Assembly: GCA_003550305.1 (NCBI GenBank)
Contig: QKYT01000455.1
Location: 33,376 to 45,733 of the forward strand
Direction: 5' to 3'
Length of the DNA: 12,358 nt
DNA from: Glomus cerebriforme
Taxonomy: Eukaryota; Glomeromycota; Glomeromycetes; Glomerales; Glomeraceae
The position numbers and the translations under genes are program-made. The notes under the pieces are model-generated. The model did not search any database. It was not told the DNA's origin and saw only the letters and a program-made list of their open reading frames with translations. This document shows, piece after piece, positions 1-6,842 of this stretch. Position 1 is the first letter of the stretch. Every line of letters starts with the position of its first letter.

Positions 1-615
1 ATTATATTACAGTCATTCTAATGTAGATCATTGCAGTTTACTTAGAATTACATATTTGGTAAAATGTAATAACGGGGGTGGCTTTGTATATATTGGAATT
101 GAAAATTTCGTCAGAATTTCAGAATATAAGAAATATAGGTGTAAAGAGCTAGGCACATGTGACTCGCTGCCGAACAATTTAAAATTCCTAGCTTTTATCC
201 AGCGGGAAAATGAGACTATTGTAAATTTGTCAGGAGAATAATTGCGGCGAATTTTCCAGATTAGTCCCCTCCCTTAAAGCATAGCTTCTGCGAGAAAAGC
301 CATCTATTTTAACAGGAATTAAGGCAAGGAAGCTTTCACCCCAAAAAAATTTATTTATTATCTTAATAAAATAATATATTTGTCCCACACAATGCATGTA
401 TCGTGTGCAACATAAATTAACACGTTTTCGATCCCATTAAGTGTATATGATGTAATAAGTGATACTCCGCAAATCTTCTGTGAAACTGTGCTTGTATATT
501 TGCTCCTGAGCTATGGGTTATTTCTATTACATGGTCCCTTTAGGACCCATTCCGAGCAGAGCACTTTTATATATTACTACTGGCTCCCTGTTAGAAAAAT
601 TGCTTTGCTTAGCAC
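1..615. other. Left flank without a recognised gene
   Basis: I recognise no gene here. An open stretch at 56-241 has only a TTG start and no familiar motif, so I do not call it. The frame that would join the exon starting after 684 is open from about 416 to 615, so this interval could hold an upstream exon of the next gene. Its translation is rich in Leu, Tyr and Phe and shows no motif, so I leave it unassigned. Confidence 0.4.
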
Positions 616-684
616 GTAAGTTTCTGTCTATATACTGTAGTTATATTATATTTTAGCAATAATCTTATATTTATTCTCATTCAG
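616..684 (+). other. Candidate intron (69 nt)
   Basis: The stretch starts with GTAAGT (616-621) and ends with a pyrimidine-rich tract and TTCAG (684). Its 69 nt match the other introns in the window. Splicing here would put the exon that follows in the frame used at 722-1126, and that frame is otherwise closed upstream by TAG at 638-640. I see no good CTAAC branch site. This is inference from splice-site pattern and frame only. Confidence 0.45.
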
Positions 685-685
685 T

Positions 686-1126
686 ACGGAGCGACAAAAA
701 CAGGGTAAAAGATCTGATGTTATGTTTATGGAAGGGAGTGAAGAAAAATTATATGAAGTGGAATCTTCACGCATAGTTTTTACCCGAATCAAAAAAGAGA
801 ATGATAATGTAAAGCTGTGGAGGGAAATGAATGATGGAATGGCTTTGATTCATAAAGGATGCAAACCAGATAAAAATGAGTTTGGAGTTCTAGGGCTCCA
901 TATCGTTGGAAAAATAATGCATCTGAACATTCTAAATACTGATGATATTCACCGTCTTTTTCATTTGCGTTCAGTTGAAATTCCAATACAACCAGCCGAT
1001 GGGGATGATGTGTTGCAACTTGTGGAAGCATTATTACTTTTGCGAAATATTATAATTGTTAACATTTATTTGTTGTTAAATGCGCCAGAAGCTAGATCAG
1101 AACGACTTAAGCGAAGTATCTTCTGA
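686..1126 (+). CDS. 3' exon of an unknown protein, PD-(D/E)XK nuclease-like remnant
   Basis: The reading frame is open from just after the splice acceptor at 684, with the first in-frame ATG at 722, so the ATG is probably internal and the 5' part of the gene lies upstream or is lost. The codons before that ATG read as plausible coding sequence (TERQKQGKRSDVMF). The order GKRSD, then about 16 residues, then YEVESSR resembles the Asp and Glu-x-Lys strands of PD-(D/E)XK nuclease folds, but the Lys position is not Lys, so catalysis is doubtful. The rest alternates charged segments with a hydrophobic helix (LVEALLLLRNIIIVN, residues about 101-115 from the ATG) and has a conserved-looking centre (HKGCKPDKNEFGVLGLHIVG). 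I associate this layout with a large protein family of unknown function in Rhizophagus. A one-base shift near 1119 would replace the terminal RSIF with an acidic tail ending at 1135, so the C-terminus may be frameshifted. Poly(A) signal follows 69 nt downstream. No signal peptide is seen. Confidence 0.6.
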   Translation, partial: TERQKQGKRSDVMFMEGSEEKLYEVESSRIVFTRIKKENDNVKLWREMNDGMALIHKGCKPDKNEFGVLGLHIVGKIMHLNILNTDDIHRLFHLRSVEIPIQPADGDDVLQLVEALLLLRNIIIVNIYLLLNAPEARSERLKRSIF

Positions 1127-1194
1127 TCAAGAATAATTAGATTTAATTTTAGAATGTATCCTAAGCACCATGTAATTTATTTTTATTTTGTATC

Positions 1195-1200
1195 AATAAA
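1195..1200 (+). terminator. Poly(A) signal
   Basis: A canonical AATAAA lies about 70 nt after the stop of the preceding exon, following a T-rich stretch. It fits the 3' end of that transcript. Confidence 0.55.
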
Positions 1201-1234
1201 GTGACCCTGGCGGTCGATTTCATAAATATACATT

Positions 1235-1400
1235 CATGTTTTTTCGTGGGAGTGTACCGGATAATAATATTTTTTTCTTGTCATTTTTTTCGAAACCGCG
1301 CGATCCCAGAAATTTCTTGGCGTTTTTTTCGTATGTATCGGATAATATTTTTTTTTTGACATAAGTTTCGGATTTTTTTTGAAATAAAGTATCGGAGTTT
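1235..1400. repeat. Degenerate T-rich tandem repeat
   Basis: Variants of a unit made of CGGATAAT, a long T run and a TTGaCAT-like tail occur at about 1257-1285 and 1338-1362. A shorter form (TTTCGGA plus a T run) follows at about 1365-1380. GC-rich breaks such as CCGCGCGATCCC separate them. The minus-strand open frame across it (1220-1510) lacks ATG and merely reads the A/T runs as Lys and Phe, so I do not call a gene. Confidence 0.4.
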
Positions 1401-1590
1401 ACTATCATTCTGAGTAGGACATCGGCTCTAGGGTTTTTATAACAAGTAGTCCTTTTGTATCTCCCACCTTTTTTTTTTCTTGCCGAAGCCGTTATTTCGT
1501 CGCAAATCAATGATAGGTTAGTGAAAAAAAGTCAATCACGTTACAGTAAAATAAAGAAGCTTACCTCTTTTCACTTGCATCTATAACTAG

Positions 1591-1737
1591 CTACCACGAA
1601 GGCATCGACGGAACCTGCGTAAGAAATTGTCCCGATACGCCAAGAAAGCGAAGCTCGGAAAACAAGTTAATCCTATTATAGAAAAAAAACTGCCGATACT
1701 AACGACAAGACATAATGCGGGCCAAAAAATCATGTGA
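1591..1737 (+). other. Short Lys/Arg-rich open stretch, possible terminal exon
   Basis: From just after an AG at 1589-1590 the frame is open for 48 codons to TGA at 1735. Its first half is strongly basic (HRRNLRKKLSRYAKKAKLG), like a nuclear or nucleic-acid-binding tail, and its base composition is more GC-rich than the surroundings. It has no start ATG. It could be the last exon of a gene whose intron runs from a GTTAGT near 1517 to 1590, a fragment of a mobile element, or chance. The opposite strand has an ATG-started frame of 64 codons (1781 to 1587) rich in hydrophobic residues, which I judge to be its shadow. I do not recognise the protein. Confidence 0.25.
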
Positions 1738-1782
1738 TCGCAAAATTTTTGTCTGGTAGTTGCAGATAAGTACATATGCATT

Positions 1783-1918
1783 CACGTGCGGATGACATCA
1801 TTTCTAAGAAAATTACTGACCAATGGTCAGCATGACACGTGTTTTCCCTACGTAGTTTATAAATCGAATTTGGATCAAAAAGTGGATCAAAATATATAAT
1901 GATTCATATATAATGATT
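1783..1918 (+). promoter_or_regulatory. Promoter-like region of the nuclease-kinase gene
   Basis: Upstream of the ATG at 1959 are a CACGTG E-box (1783-1788), a CCAAT motif inside an inverted repeat with 7-bp arms around one base (CTGACCAATGGTCAG, 1816-1830), an ACACGTGT palindrome (1835-1842) and a TATAAAT box (1858-1864). Between TATA and ATG are two short direct repeats: GGATCAAAA at 1872 and 1884, and ATATATAATGATT at 1892-1904 and 1906-1918. The TATA box sits about 100 nt before the ATG. No factor can be named from sequence alone. Confidence 0.45.
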
Positions 1919-2681
1919 ATAAGAAGTTCTATTGATCCTCTTATAATAGTCTTCCATTATGACTGAAACAGCAGGTCAATTACTAAGTCATGTCACGTCA
2001 GACTGCCAATGGACCCCACAAGCTTCACCTAATCCATCTTCAACAGCATCTGCTTATCCATGGTTTCCAAATAATGTGAGGGAATGGACCAGATTCTTTC
2101 GAGCTGTTAGACTTGCCATACAACAAAATAATCTTCCGCCTGGACAATTCCCAACATTCACAACTAATGCACAACCTCTCAGAGTCGAAGATGATGCAAA
2201 AACGCATTTATATACTAATGCATTATTTCCTGTCGAAGGGTTATTGCCACAAGGATTATTCGGTGCAACACCTACTGGATTCTTGGGTGCTTCTGACTAT
2301 GTTTTATGCACTAATAATTACGCAGTGGCCAAGATGCCTGTGGAAATAAAAATGCGCCACAATCTTAACATTTATCGATATGCCAATTGGAGTCAAATCA
2401 CGGATCCAAATTTTAAATTTAAGAAAAGGATCCTATCGCAGATATTTGGTAAAATGGCCTGTAATAGCCTCCATTATGGGATTTTATTAAATTATTGTAA
2501 TACATACTTTCTTAAGCGAGAAGAAACAATTCCAACCACCCTTTATGTTTCTCGTGTTGTTCAACCCACTAATACTAATCCAACTTTACGTAAATGCGTT
2601 TACTATATTAGCCAACTTGCCATTAATGATAATATCAGTAATAGATTAGGATATGTAACGTTTGACAATTTTTCATCTAAA

Positions 2682-2694
2682 GATGATATGATGA
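2682..2694 (+). other. Frameshift site in a GAT run
   Basis: The codon run GATGAT is followed directly by ATGATGATGAC, one G short of a regular GAT repeat. Upstream of this point one frame is coding; downstream the neighbouring frame gives an Asp-rich linker that flows into the kinase N-lobe. A replication slip is the simplest cause. A sequencing error cannot be excluded at this single site, but the later stops show the gene is dead anyway. Confidence 0.75.
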
Positions 2695-3017
2695 TGACTC
2701 TAGTTACCATAATCCTGATGATTATGACGATCCAGATTATCACCCTGATGACTCTGATGGCTCTGATTATAATGGTGATGAATATGTTTCTTTAGGGAAG
2801 AGGAAGAGAATATCAAAGAGCACAATTGCAAGTTCATTTAAGAGAATTATTACTGTAAGTGATTAAATAGGTGGTGGGTTATTCAGAAAAGTTTTTTCTG
2901 GATATTATAATAATCAAGATGTAGCATAGAAGACTTGTGATACATATAAAAAGCAAGAGAAGATGAAAACACTAAAACATGAAGCTCATATATATTCTAT
3001 TTTGAAAGAATGTCAAG

Positions 3018-3085
3018 ATACAATTTTTTTTTATTCATAATATTTTTGGATAATATTAACTTGTCTATTGCAATATTGATATTAG
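3018..3085 (+). other. Relic intron with damaged donor (AT instead of GT)
   Basis: Kinase coding sequence stops matching after TGT CAA G (3017) and resumes at GT CAT GAT (3086), joining as Cys-Gln-Gly-His-Asp in the correct frame shift. The 68 nt between begin ATACAA, where GTACAA would be expected, contain a TTAAC branch-like motif (3056-3060) and end TATTAG. The size equals other introns here. The donor G-to-A change would block normal splicing. An AT-AG intron of the minor class is possible but lacks the minor-class donor consensus. Confidence 0.65.
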
Positions 3086-3385
3086 GTCATGATATTCCAC
3101 ATTTATTCTATAACAGTTACATCTATGATGGATATCTTTTTGCATTAGCATTACAATTAATTGAGGATTCCCGCCATATTGACCCGTTAAAACTCACAAA
3201 AAAGAAAAAAGAATTAATAGTCAATCAACTCAAATCAATACATAATTTTGGTATTTTACACAATGATATTTCTCAAAGAAATATACTATACAAGCCAAAA
3301 AGTAACCATTACTTTTTTATTGACTTTGGCCTAAGTGAGATTGTGAATAATGAGTCACCAAAATTGCGCAAGAAAGAAATAAGAT

Positions 3386-3455
3386 TAAAAAAATTATTAT
3401 AACTTTAGAATTATTCTTTATCAATGATACTGCATTATCACTAGATGAAGCATAA
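3386..3455 (+). other. Alternative C-terminus of the kinase, possible frameshift
   Basis: The kinase frame stops at 3400-3402, right after a run of seven A. In the neighbouring frame, sequence from about 3392 reads on as an amphipathic tail ending in LSLDEA with TAA at 3453-3455, immediately before the poly(A) signal. Loss of one A from the run would explain both. The evidence is only coding-like composition, so either end could be the original. Confidence 0.35.
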
Positions 3456-3460
3456 ATAAA
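3455..3460 (+). terminator. Poly(A) signal of the kinase pseudogene
   Basis: AATAAA overlaps the stop of the alternative C-terminal frame and is followed by a T-rich stretch, about 53 nt after the nearer stop codon. It marks the likely original 3' end. Confidence 0.5.
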
Positions 3461-4205
3461 TTTTTATTGTAAGCTACAATGTATATAAATCATAAAATAA
3501 AAATAATATATTTTGTGTAACTTATTATTTTGTCCAATGCAAATAAATATAAAGGCTTATTTAGGCAAAATTTTATTAAAGTGAGATAGCGAATGAAATT
3601 TATGATGCTTCATGTAAGTAATTTCACTGCATCCATTGTATGTGTGATGATGGTCAAAGATTTTCTCGGCAAAGATCAAAATGTCAATACATAGCAAGAA
3701 GAGTAATATATCTGTTTTATTTTAGAACATCTATAAAGACAGGAAAATTGATTAACATCATGGTGATATGTCTCAAGAAGTTAGCCAAGCAATAAATCAA
3801 CATACCTTATTATTGTTTTGCAGAATATAGGAGTTCGTTTGATCAAGGATATTAATGATGTAAATATTGGAATTACATAAAAAATTTCTGAGTCGATCTG
3901 TTACCCCCAATTTCCATTTTCGTTCCATTCTAGCATTATAATCACTAAATGATATAGTATAATTTTTTGCTGTAAAATAAATAATATTTTCAGTAATCTA
4001 TAATTTGATACCAAAAATTTTTTTGAAAAGTATAATTAAGCATTTTAAAATGTAAGAGTGGATGAGTAACAAAAGTGGATAGTCATTATTTGACAAATTA
4101 TTAATAACCAGAGTAAATAATGGAGAGGAATCAATAGATTGTATTATTTATCTGAATTTTGTGCGAAATAAATATTAATCTGAAGCCAGTTTATATAAGT
4201 AATAT
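3461..4205. other. AT-rich stretch without a recognised gene
   Basis: No open frame with a familiar motif is visible on either strand. A slightly more GC-rich patch at about 3895-3935 (CGATCTGTTACCCCCAATTT) stands out but has no partner that I can find. The outer end of the decayed hAT element to the right should lie in this interval, but I could not locate its terminal repeat. Confidence 0.4.
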
Positions 4206-4391
4206 TTAAAATGGGAAATTAATGTATTTAGTGTTGTAATATATAATTTTAACAAAAATATCAGTATTATTAATTATTGCCTCAATAATTTTACACAATG
4301 TAGCTTTAAGTTTATTTTTGCTTATATTATTACTAGAAAATTTTAATTTAGATTTTGCATTTGTAATATAATATGAATGCATCTATTCAAC

Positions 4392-4457
4392 CTAAAATAA
4401 ATTTTATTAATTATGTAATAATATTTAATATTTTTAAAAAATTATAGATCTTAATAC
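4392..4457 (-). other. Intron in the hAT transposase relic (66 nt)
   Basis: On the minus strand the exon ends ACAAG, the intron opens GTATTA and closes TTTTAG, and the next exon starts GTTGAATAG. Splicing joins the pieces as KRTRLNR, which matches the usual Lys/Arg-Thr-Arg-Leu stretch after the hAT dimerisation motif. That fit supports a true intron. Confidence 0.65.
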
Positions 4458-4777
4458 CTTGTTCTCTTTGTTTCTATCATCTAGTTTAATACTGAGAAAA
4501 CATGTTCACATACAGCTTGATAAGGTGAAATAGCAAATAATTTTATAGCTAATTCTTGAATATAATTATTTGGTTATTAGCAAGTTAACCACCAAAGTTC
4601 AGGTATATCAAAATCATCAGTATAAGCTATATTATAAAGGAGTTTATATTTATAATATAAATGAAGTTATATATGTTAGTAATAGTTTGCAATTATTTGT
4701 ATCACCTCCAAATTTTAACCAGATTTTCATAGCAGTTAGTGCCATTTGACGAAATGTATAATCCTTAAATCCATTAT

Positions 4778-4849
4778 CTAAATTAATTAAATATGAATTA
4801 ATAAAATATTTTAATTAATAAAATCCAATAAAAAAATAATTAAATTTAC
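4778..4849 (-). other. Intron in the hAT transposase relic (72 nt)
   Basis: On the minus strand the donor is AAG|GTAAAT and the acceptor AATTTAG|ATAATGG. Removing it places AFFLHPKY before GFKDYTFRQMALTAMK in one frame, the order expected in hAT transposases. The joined codon at the exon end reads TAA, one of the many decay lesions. Confidence 0.6.
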
Positions 4850-4879
4850 CTTAATATTTGGGATGAAGGAAAAAAGCAA

Positions 4880-4887
4880 CAAGATAC
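4880..4887. repeat. Target-site duplication, left copy
   Basis: CAAGATAC here is repeated exactly at 6835-6842. Eight bases is the duplication length of hAT elements. With the preceding A the identity reaches nine bases, but eight gives matching element ends. Confidence 0.7.
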
Positions 4888-5027
4888 TAGTGTTCCAAAA
4901 AAAATCTGGTCTAATCTGAATTCACAGATTTGATCTTCAAATTTGATCTGATCAGATCAGATCATAGTACAAAAAAATCCAGATTTAATCTGATTCAGAT
5001 CTTTATATATTAAATATTAATAAAATA

Positions 5028-5410
5028 AAAAAAAAAGTATTTTTATTTTTATTTTTTTTTTACTTGAGAAAACATAACTAATGTCTTCCTTCTCTTTTTT
5101 TTTTAGGAAATCTGAATGAACAGATGATTAGGATCTTGGACAAACATAAGTTCATTCTTTTTTCTACTTTATTAATTATTAGAAAATATGATTAACATTC
5201 CTCTTTTCTCTTTTTTTTAGGAACCAAATGAACAGTTGAAACTGAATGAACAGAACTTAAATGAATGAACTAAGAGATGTGTTTATTTATTTCTTTTATT
5301 TTTTTACTTTTAGAGAATGTAATTAATGTCTTTCTTCTCTTTTTTTTTAGAAAACTGAATAAATGGATGAAGCTGAATGAACAAAACTTAAATGAATGAA
5401 TTAAGAAATA
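5028..5410 (+). repeat. Three-unit tandem repeat with splice-acceptor-like core
   Basis: Three diverged units share the order: T/A-rich run, GAgAAaaTatgAtTAATgTctT, TTCTCT plus a run of eight or more T, AGgAA, then repeated CTGAATGAACAGA. The TTTAG cores end at 5106, 5220 and 5350, giving periods of 114 and 130 bp. The units lie inside the hAT-type insertion. Each core mimics a 3' splice site, though no donor or coding partner is apparent. Confidence 0.6.
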
Positions 5411-5530
5411 AGTCCATCCATTTTTTTCAGATTTAAATCAGTTTCAGTTTGGTTCAGTTTCAGATTAATTAGATCCAGATCAGTTTAGTTCAAATAAGTC
5501 CCAGAATACACTACACTTTTATTAGTGAAC

Positions 5531-6676
5531 CTTCTGTGGACAAAAGTCATTTTTGTATAACCCAATTTTACAATTCTGTACATTAAACTTCAAGTTTTAT
5601 TTTATTCATACTGTTAAAAAATAAAAATCACATGATTTGTAAATCATGTGATGTCACATGCTTAGTTACAAAAATCATAATATCATAATAGTTAGATTAG
5701 TTTAATTAATTATGATTATTAGATTTATTAGATTAGTTAAATTTATTTTATTAATTATATTAAATATATTAGTTATATTTATTATATTTATTATGTTTAT
5801 TATATTTATTTTATTATTATTTATATAATGAAATATTCTTATAAAAAGAAGAGATTTGGAATATAAATTAGAACTTTAGTTTATTATCATAAACAAGGAT
5901 AATAACTTAAATCATTTAGAGTTATCTCTGCAAACAAAAGGATTAATTCTAAAATTTAATCAATACACCCACAAATTTTTCTTAATAAAAACTATATTTT
6001 ATTATCATAAAACTATCTTAAAAGTATTCTTAATTTTGGCCTTCAGAATTATAAAAGTTAATCATAAAGCTGGAATAAACTCTTGTTAACTTGAATTATG
6101 TGTAAAGTTTCAGTTCTTTGCATTTGCTAAGATAACAATACATTGAATACATTTATTAATATTTGCATTTCTATACATCAAACTTTTAGAAAACTTAATT
6201 TCTGTACAAAAAACTTCACAAAAAAAATTTTTTAGAATTCTAATTAAATTTAATACTATTCTGAATCATTTGGATTTTCTTTACCTTTATTAATGATTCA
6301 ATCTCTAAAACTCCTAACTCTATATTAGCAATTTTCTCTACTGACTTATTATATAATTGTAACTGAATTACCATTAGCATAATACAGTATATCATCCTAA
6401 AAAATTTAAAGTATTTTAACTTCTAGTTTCAACTTTATCCAAAGAACTAAAAAAATAAAATGTTAATGATAAGATATAAAAAGTATATCATATATTCTTG
6501 ATATAGATTTTTATATGATAAACTTCTTAATTCTGGAGTATATCTGTACGCGAAGGTAAGAATTTATTGTAAATTTGTATGTGAAAGCAATTTTTATTGT
6601 AAATTTGTACAACAAAGTAAATCATTGTTAGCTAAAATCTGTACTCCAAACTTTAGCCAACTTTTCATATCTGTAC
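5531..6676 (+). repeat. Dispersed TCTGTAC motif array
   Basis: A motif close to TTCTGTACnnnAAACTT recurs at 5532 (TTCTGTGGACAAAAGTC), 5574, 6169 (TTCTATACATC), 6200, 6543, 6638 and 6670. Related TTTGTATGTGAAAG and TTTGTACAACAAAG occur near 6576 and 6604 within a short tandem TTATTGTAAATTTGTA repeat (6563-6610). All copies lie inside the hAT-type insertion and outside the solo LTR. Confidence 0.45.
5612..6137 (+). mobile_element. Solo LTR, copy A (526 bp)
   Basis: The repeat starts TGTTA and ends TAACA, and is bounded by the 4-bp direct repeat ATAC (5608-5611 and 6138-6141). Internal signals fit an LTR: TATAAAAAG at 5840-5848 and AATAAA at 6074-6079, in promoter-then-polyadenylation order on the plus strand. 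A perfect inverted repeat TCACATGATTT-GT-AAATCATGTGA lies near the left end (5628-5651), and a TTATATTTATT microsatellite fills about 5740-5810. A second copy with its own duplication lies at 10122-11996. Since each copy has its own flanking repeat, they are two independent solo LTRs, not the two ends of one element. Recombination between LTRs probably removed the internal part. A TIR-bearing MITE with TGTTA ends is the alternative. Confidence 0.7.
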
Positions 6677-6834
6677 AATAAAAACTGTAGAACTTCAATA
6701 CTAAATCATCAGATTCATATAATGAGATTTTTATCAGTATATTTAGGGATTCTGTTCAAATTTAGATCAGTTTCAAATCAGTTCAGATCAGATTTAGTCA
6801 GATTCAGATCAGTTCAAATCTGTTTAGAACATTA

Positions 6835-6842
6835 CAAGATAC
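6835..6842. repeat. Target-site duplication, right copy
   Basis: This is the exact partner of the copy at 4880-4887. Both lie in the same codons (minus strand) of the interrupted transposase, which supports insertion into coding sequence. Confidence 0.7.

Larger units (their letters stand above)
1959..3402 (+). pseudogene. Broken PD-(D/E)XK nuclease-like / protein kinase fusion gene
   Basis: The first frame (1959-2687) encodes about 243 residues. Residues about 108-200 look like a PD-(D/E)XK nuclease fold: Asp113 in GASDYVL, Glu129-x-Lys131 in PVEIK, then RILSQIFGKM and HYGILLNYCNTYFLKRE. A base is missing in a GAT run near 2687. After it the next frame reads an Asp/Ser/Tyr-rich linker and then a kinase N-lobe: glycine loop IGGGLFRKVFSG, beta-3 VA-stop-K and helix-C Glu in LKHEAHIY. 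Stops interrupt at 2864 (TAA) and 2927 (TAG, before the beta-3 Lys). A 68-nt intron follows. The third frame carries hinge ALQLIEDS, catalytic loop HNDISQRN (Asp at 3265, non-RD type) and IDFGLSE (DFG at 3322). The chain ends about 30 residues past DFG, so the kinase C-lobe is minimal. Nuclease-plus-kinase fusions occur in AM fungi and in Crinkler-like effectors of other eukaryotes; that link is inference. The apparent hydrophobic tail of the first frame (2688-2795) is a frameshift artefact. Confidence 0.85.
4888..6834. mobile_element. hAT-type non-autonomous element inserted in the hAT transposase relic
   Basis: The element is bounded by an 8-bp direct repeat CAAGATAC (4880-4887 and 6835-6842). 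Its ends read TAGTGTTCCAAA inward from the left and TAATGTTCTAAA inward from the right on the opposite strand, 10 of 12 identical. Both fit the hAT end rule YARNG. The interrupted target codes for a conserved hAT motif: Tyr-Leu-Val is duplicated on both sides and YLVAFFLHPKY resumes at the left. Subterminal stretches rich in AGATCAG / CTGATCT (4909-5000, 5425-5490, 6755-6825) look like transposase-binding repeats, including a perfect 16-bp palindrome at 4944-4959. There is no transposase inside. An inner TAGTG-type end (5513, opposite strand) suggests that a smaller element at 4888-5513 may have been extended. The 526-bp solo LTR at 5612-6137 is a later passenger. Confidence 0.75.

Noticed and set aside
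56..241. 61-codon open stretch on the plus strand
   Set aside because: Begins with TTG, not ATG, has no motif and no matching splice structure.
789..1031. 80-codon open frame on the minus strand
   Set aside because: Lies fully opposite the exon at 686-1126 and has no motif of its own; a shadow.
1220..1510. 96-codon Lys-rich frame on the minus strand
   Set aside because: Starts without ATG and simply reads the T runs of a degenerate repeat as Lys.
1587..1781. 64-codon hydrophobic frame on the minus strand with a GTAAGC donor after it (1563-1558)
   Set aside because: Opposite the basic open stretch, whose charged pattern would produce such a hydrophobic complement; no partner exon recognised.
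2113..2349. 78-codon frame on the plus strand
   Set aside because: Shifted frame inside the nuclease-like domain, which has the clear motifs in the other frame.
4888..5513. A separate 626-bp element with TAGTG at both ends
   Set aside because: The right flank (CACTTTTA) does not repeat CAAGATAC, whereas 4888-6834 has matching duplications; kept only as a possible precursor.
5738..5815. TTATATTTATT repeats as a CRISPR-like array
   Set aside because: No unique spacers; simple AT microsatellite within a solo LTR of a eukaryote.
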